A stretch of 6,728 bases of DNA from an uncultured Oscillospiraceae bacterium (GTDB lineage: Bacteria > Bacillota > Clostridia > Oscillospirales > Oscillospiraceae): NCBI GenBank assembly GCA_902497145.1, contig CABVDR010000098.1, positions 1 through 6,728 on the forward strand. The letters run 5' to 3'. How positions within the stretch are numbered: position 1 is the stretch's first letter; each line of letters opens with the position of its first letter. The notes below the pieces were generated by a model. The model was not told the DNA's origin and ran no database searches. It saw nothing but the letters and a program-made list of their open reading frames with translations. Positions 5,482 through 6,728 of the stretch are shown in pieces. Both the position numbers and the translations under genes were made by a program.

Positions 5482-6728
5482 TCACATGCGGCTTAGAAAC
5501 TCCAAAAAATACGTAATCGCCAACAGATCGGCGCAGCCACCGGGGGACAAATTGCGCTCCACAAACGCCTGATCCAGCGCTTCCATCTCCTCCCGAGATG
5601 CCGTTTGGCCCTCTGTCAGCACTCTGGCGCGCTCCATCGCCCACTGCTGCCCCGCCAGGCCGCCCCGGGCAATGAGGTTGGTGTCCACCACCTGGGCCAT
5701 CAGCGCCAGCAGCACCTGCCGCCCCGCCTCCTCCAGGCTGTCACCCGCATTCAGGCGCTCCCGCAGCGTGGGCAGACCGATTTGTGCCACGGCCGGCAGG
5801 CCCCGGGCCAGCTCTCCCCGGATGCCCTCCAGGCCCTGCTCCAGGTAGAGCCGCTGTCCCACGGTGTGGGCCTGGCTGCGGCGGATGGCTGCAAAATCTT
5901 CCTGTACCGCCTGAGTGCACAGCTCTCCGCACAGGGCCAGCGTGGCGTCCAGGTCCTTGGAAAAGCCTTCCGCCGTCCACAGCCGCCCGGCGGCGGCACA
6001 CACGGTGCCCAGGGTGAACACCGCCCCCTTGTGGGTGTTCACCCCACCGGTGGCCCGAAACATGGCCCGCTCTCCCGCCGCTCCCGCCTGGCGCAGGCGG
6101 CGGAAGGTCTCCTGGGGCGGCAGTTCCCGGGTCTCCCGGCCCAAAGCTACCGCCTGCTCAAAGTAGGGAAGCAGGGCAGCAGTGCTGTCCAGGAAGGTAA
6201 ACAGGTCCATATCCCGGTGGCTGCCGTTGTTATTTCGGTCTACCAACCCAGGCTTCGGGGTGGTACACACCTCATAAAGCAGGGCCTTGGCTGCCAGAGC
6301 CCCCAAGGCCTGCTGATCCTTTTTCCCAAAGTAGTCCTCCAGGATGGCTTGGGTAGCTGCTTGGAGCTCCTCCACGGTGTGGAGGCGGCGGGAGGCACAC
6401 CCCTTGCCCTCCTTGCCGCACACTAAGCACTTCCGGGGCGGCTGCCCCAGCTGGGTCCGATCCCACTTGCCGCTTACCGGGTCCAGCACATCCAGATCAA
6501 AGAGGCGGCCCAGAGCGTCCAGGTCCTCCAGCTCCACGCACAGCTCCTTTACCGCCCTGCCGTCCCCGTTTATGACCCACAGGGCCTCACAGCCGGTGGG
6601 CTGGTCCACCTCTTCCCGGGCAGCGATTTCCAGCCGGGCGGCCAGCACACCGGCGGCAAACCCTGCCAGGCTCCCCTCCACCGTCTTTTTGGGGCTGATT
6701 ACAGGCGAAAGCTTGCGTTTTCCAAAAA
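5482..6728 (-). CDS. citXG: CitX-CitG fusion (citrate lyase prosthetic group synthesis), abnormal N-terminus, open at right edge
   Basis: CitG makes triphosphoribosyl-dephospho-CoA from ATP and dephospho-CoA; CitX attaches it to the citrate lyase acyl carrier subunit. Residues are numbered here from a GTG at 6681. The CitX part (about 22-115) has ELEDLDALGRLFDLDVLDP (50-68) and LGQPPRKCLVCG (78-89) with C95. The CitG part (about 125-399) has KALLYEVCTTPKPGLVDRNN, GGVNTHKGAVFTLG (212-225), SQAHTVGQRLY (269-279), DTNLIARGG (333-341) and NLSPGGCADLLA (377-388). CitX is usually 170-200 residues, but only about 95 are present. The region before residue ~13 is CdsA-like instead. No start codon with a ribosome site was found and the frame is open to the window edge. 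CitG looks intact; CitX is doubtful. No other cit gene is in view. The two CHR genes follow closely. Confidence 0.85.
   Translation of the reverse strand, partial: FGKRKLSPVISPKKTVEGSLAGFAAGVLAARLEIAAREEVDQPTGCEALWVINGDGRAVKELCVELEDLDALGRLFDLDVLDPVSGKWDRTQLGQPPRKCLVCGKEGKGCASRRLHTVEELQAATQAILEDYFGKKDQQALGALAAKALLYEVCTTPKPGLVDRNNNGSHRDMDLFTFLDSTAALLPYFEQAVALGRETRELPPQETFRRLRQAGAAGERAMFRATGGVNTHKGAVFTLGTVCAAAGRLWTAEGFSKDLDATLALCGELCTQAVQEDFAAIRRSQAHTVGQRLYLEQGLEGIRGELARGLPAVAQIGLPTLRERLNAGDSLEEAGRQVLLALMAQVVDTNLIARGGLAGQQWAMERARVLTEGQTASREEMEALDQAFVERNLSPGGCADLLAITYFLEFLSRM
6642..6728 (-). pseudogene. CdsA-like fragment fused in frame to CitX
   Basis: The edge of the CitXG frame reads FGKRKLSPVISPKKTVEG, then SLAGFAAGVLAA. 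This closely matches the internal segment of CdsA, phosphatidate cytidylyltransferase, found as a GK-x-KL-x-P-x-ISPxKT-x-EG block followed by a membrane helix. The later CdsA signature (KR-x4-KD ... PGHGG) is absent; CitX-type sequence begins within about 10 residues. So only an internal slice of CdsA is visible, cut on one side by the window and on the other by the join. The match is from memory of the family, without a search. It could be a real fusion, a remnant after deletion, or an assembly chimera. Confidence 0.6.

Noticed and set aside
5605..6426. A 273-codon plus-strand frame opposite citXG
   Set aside because: Gln/Leu/Pro/Gly-rich antisense of CitG, whose motifs are all present on the minus strand.

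Overview
The window reads as chromosomal DNA of a high-GC (roughly 60% by eye), low-oxygen Firmicute, most likely a gut Clostridia of the Oscillospiraceae type (Flavonifractor/Intestinimonas-like). This is inferred from a tRNA-sensing T-box leader, near-consensus SigA-type promoters, strong AGGAGG-like ribosome sites, a short clostridial-style GlgB, a paired half-size chromate-transporter (CHR) locus and a citrate-lyase maturation gene. No mobile element, CRISPR array, tRNA or rRNA gene is visible.

Right to left on the minus strand, positions 1-1834 hold one regulated unit. A very good promoter (1807-1834) drives a T-box riboswitch (about 1582-1800). Its T-box sequence, UGGU bulge, candidate GCC specifier and mutually exclusive antiterminator/terminator can all be read directly, and all point to sensing of uncharged tRNA-Ala. 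Downstream come a small lipoprotein (1131-1550, DUF3887-like) and then alaS (5' 368 codons, running off the left edge). Upstream on the same strand lies a TetR-family regulator (1831-2385) whose stop codon sits inside the -35 box of the T-box promoter.

The tetR gene is divergent from glgB (2527-4314, plus strand), a complete glycogen branching enzyme standing alone with no other glycogen gene in view. The 141-bp gap between them holds a promoter for tetR, a possible promoter for glgB and several short repeats that could be operators.

glgB converges on a minus-strand operon, and the two share a hairpin terminator (4318-4347). The operon contains a CitX-CitG fusion for citrate lyase prosthetic-group synthesis (5482 to the right edge), then two half-length CHR-family membrane proteins (4888-5451 and 4355-4891) that overlap by a GTGA.

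The strangest feature is at the right edge. The CitXG reading frame stays open to the end of the window, but its first ~28 residues look like an internal piece of CdsA (phosphatidate cytidylyltransferase), not like CitX, and about half of the CitX domain is missing. This is either a true in-frame gene chimera or an assembly join, and it should be resolved before the gene is interpreted.
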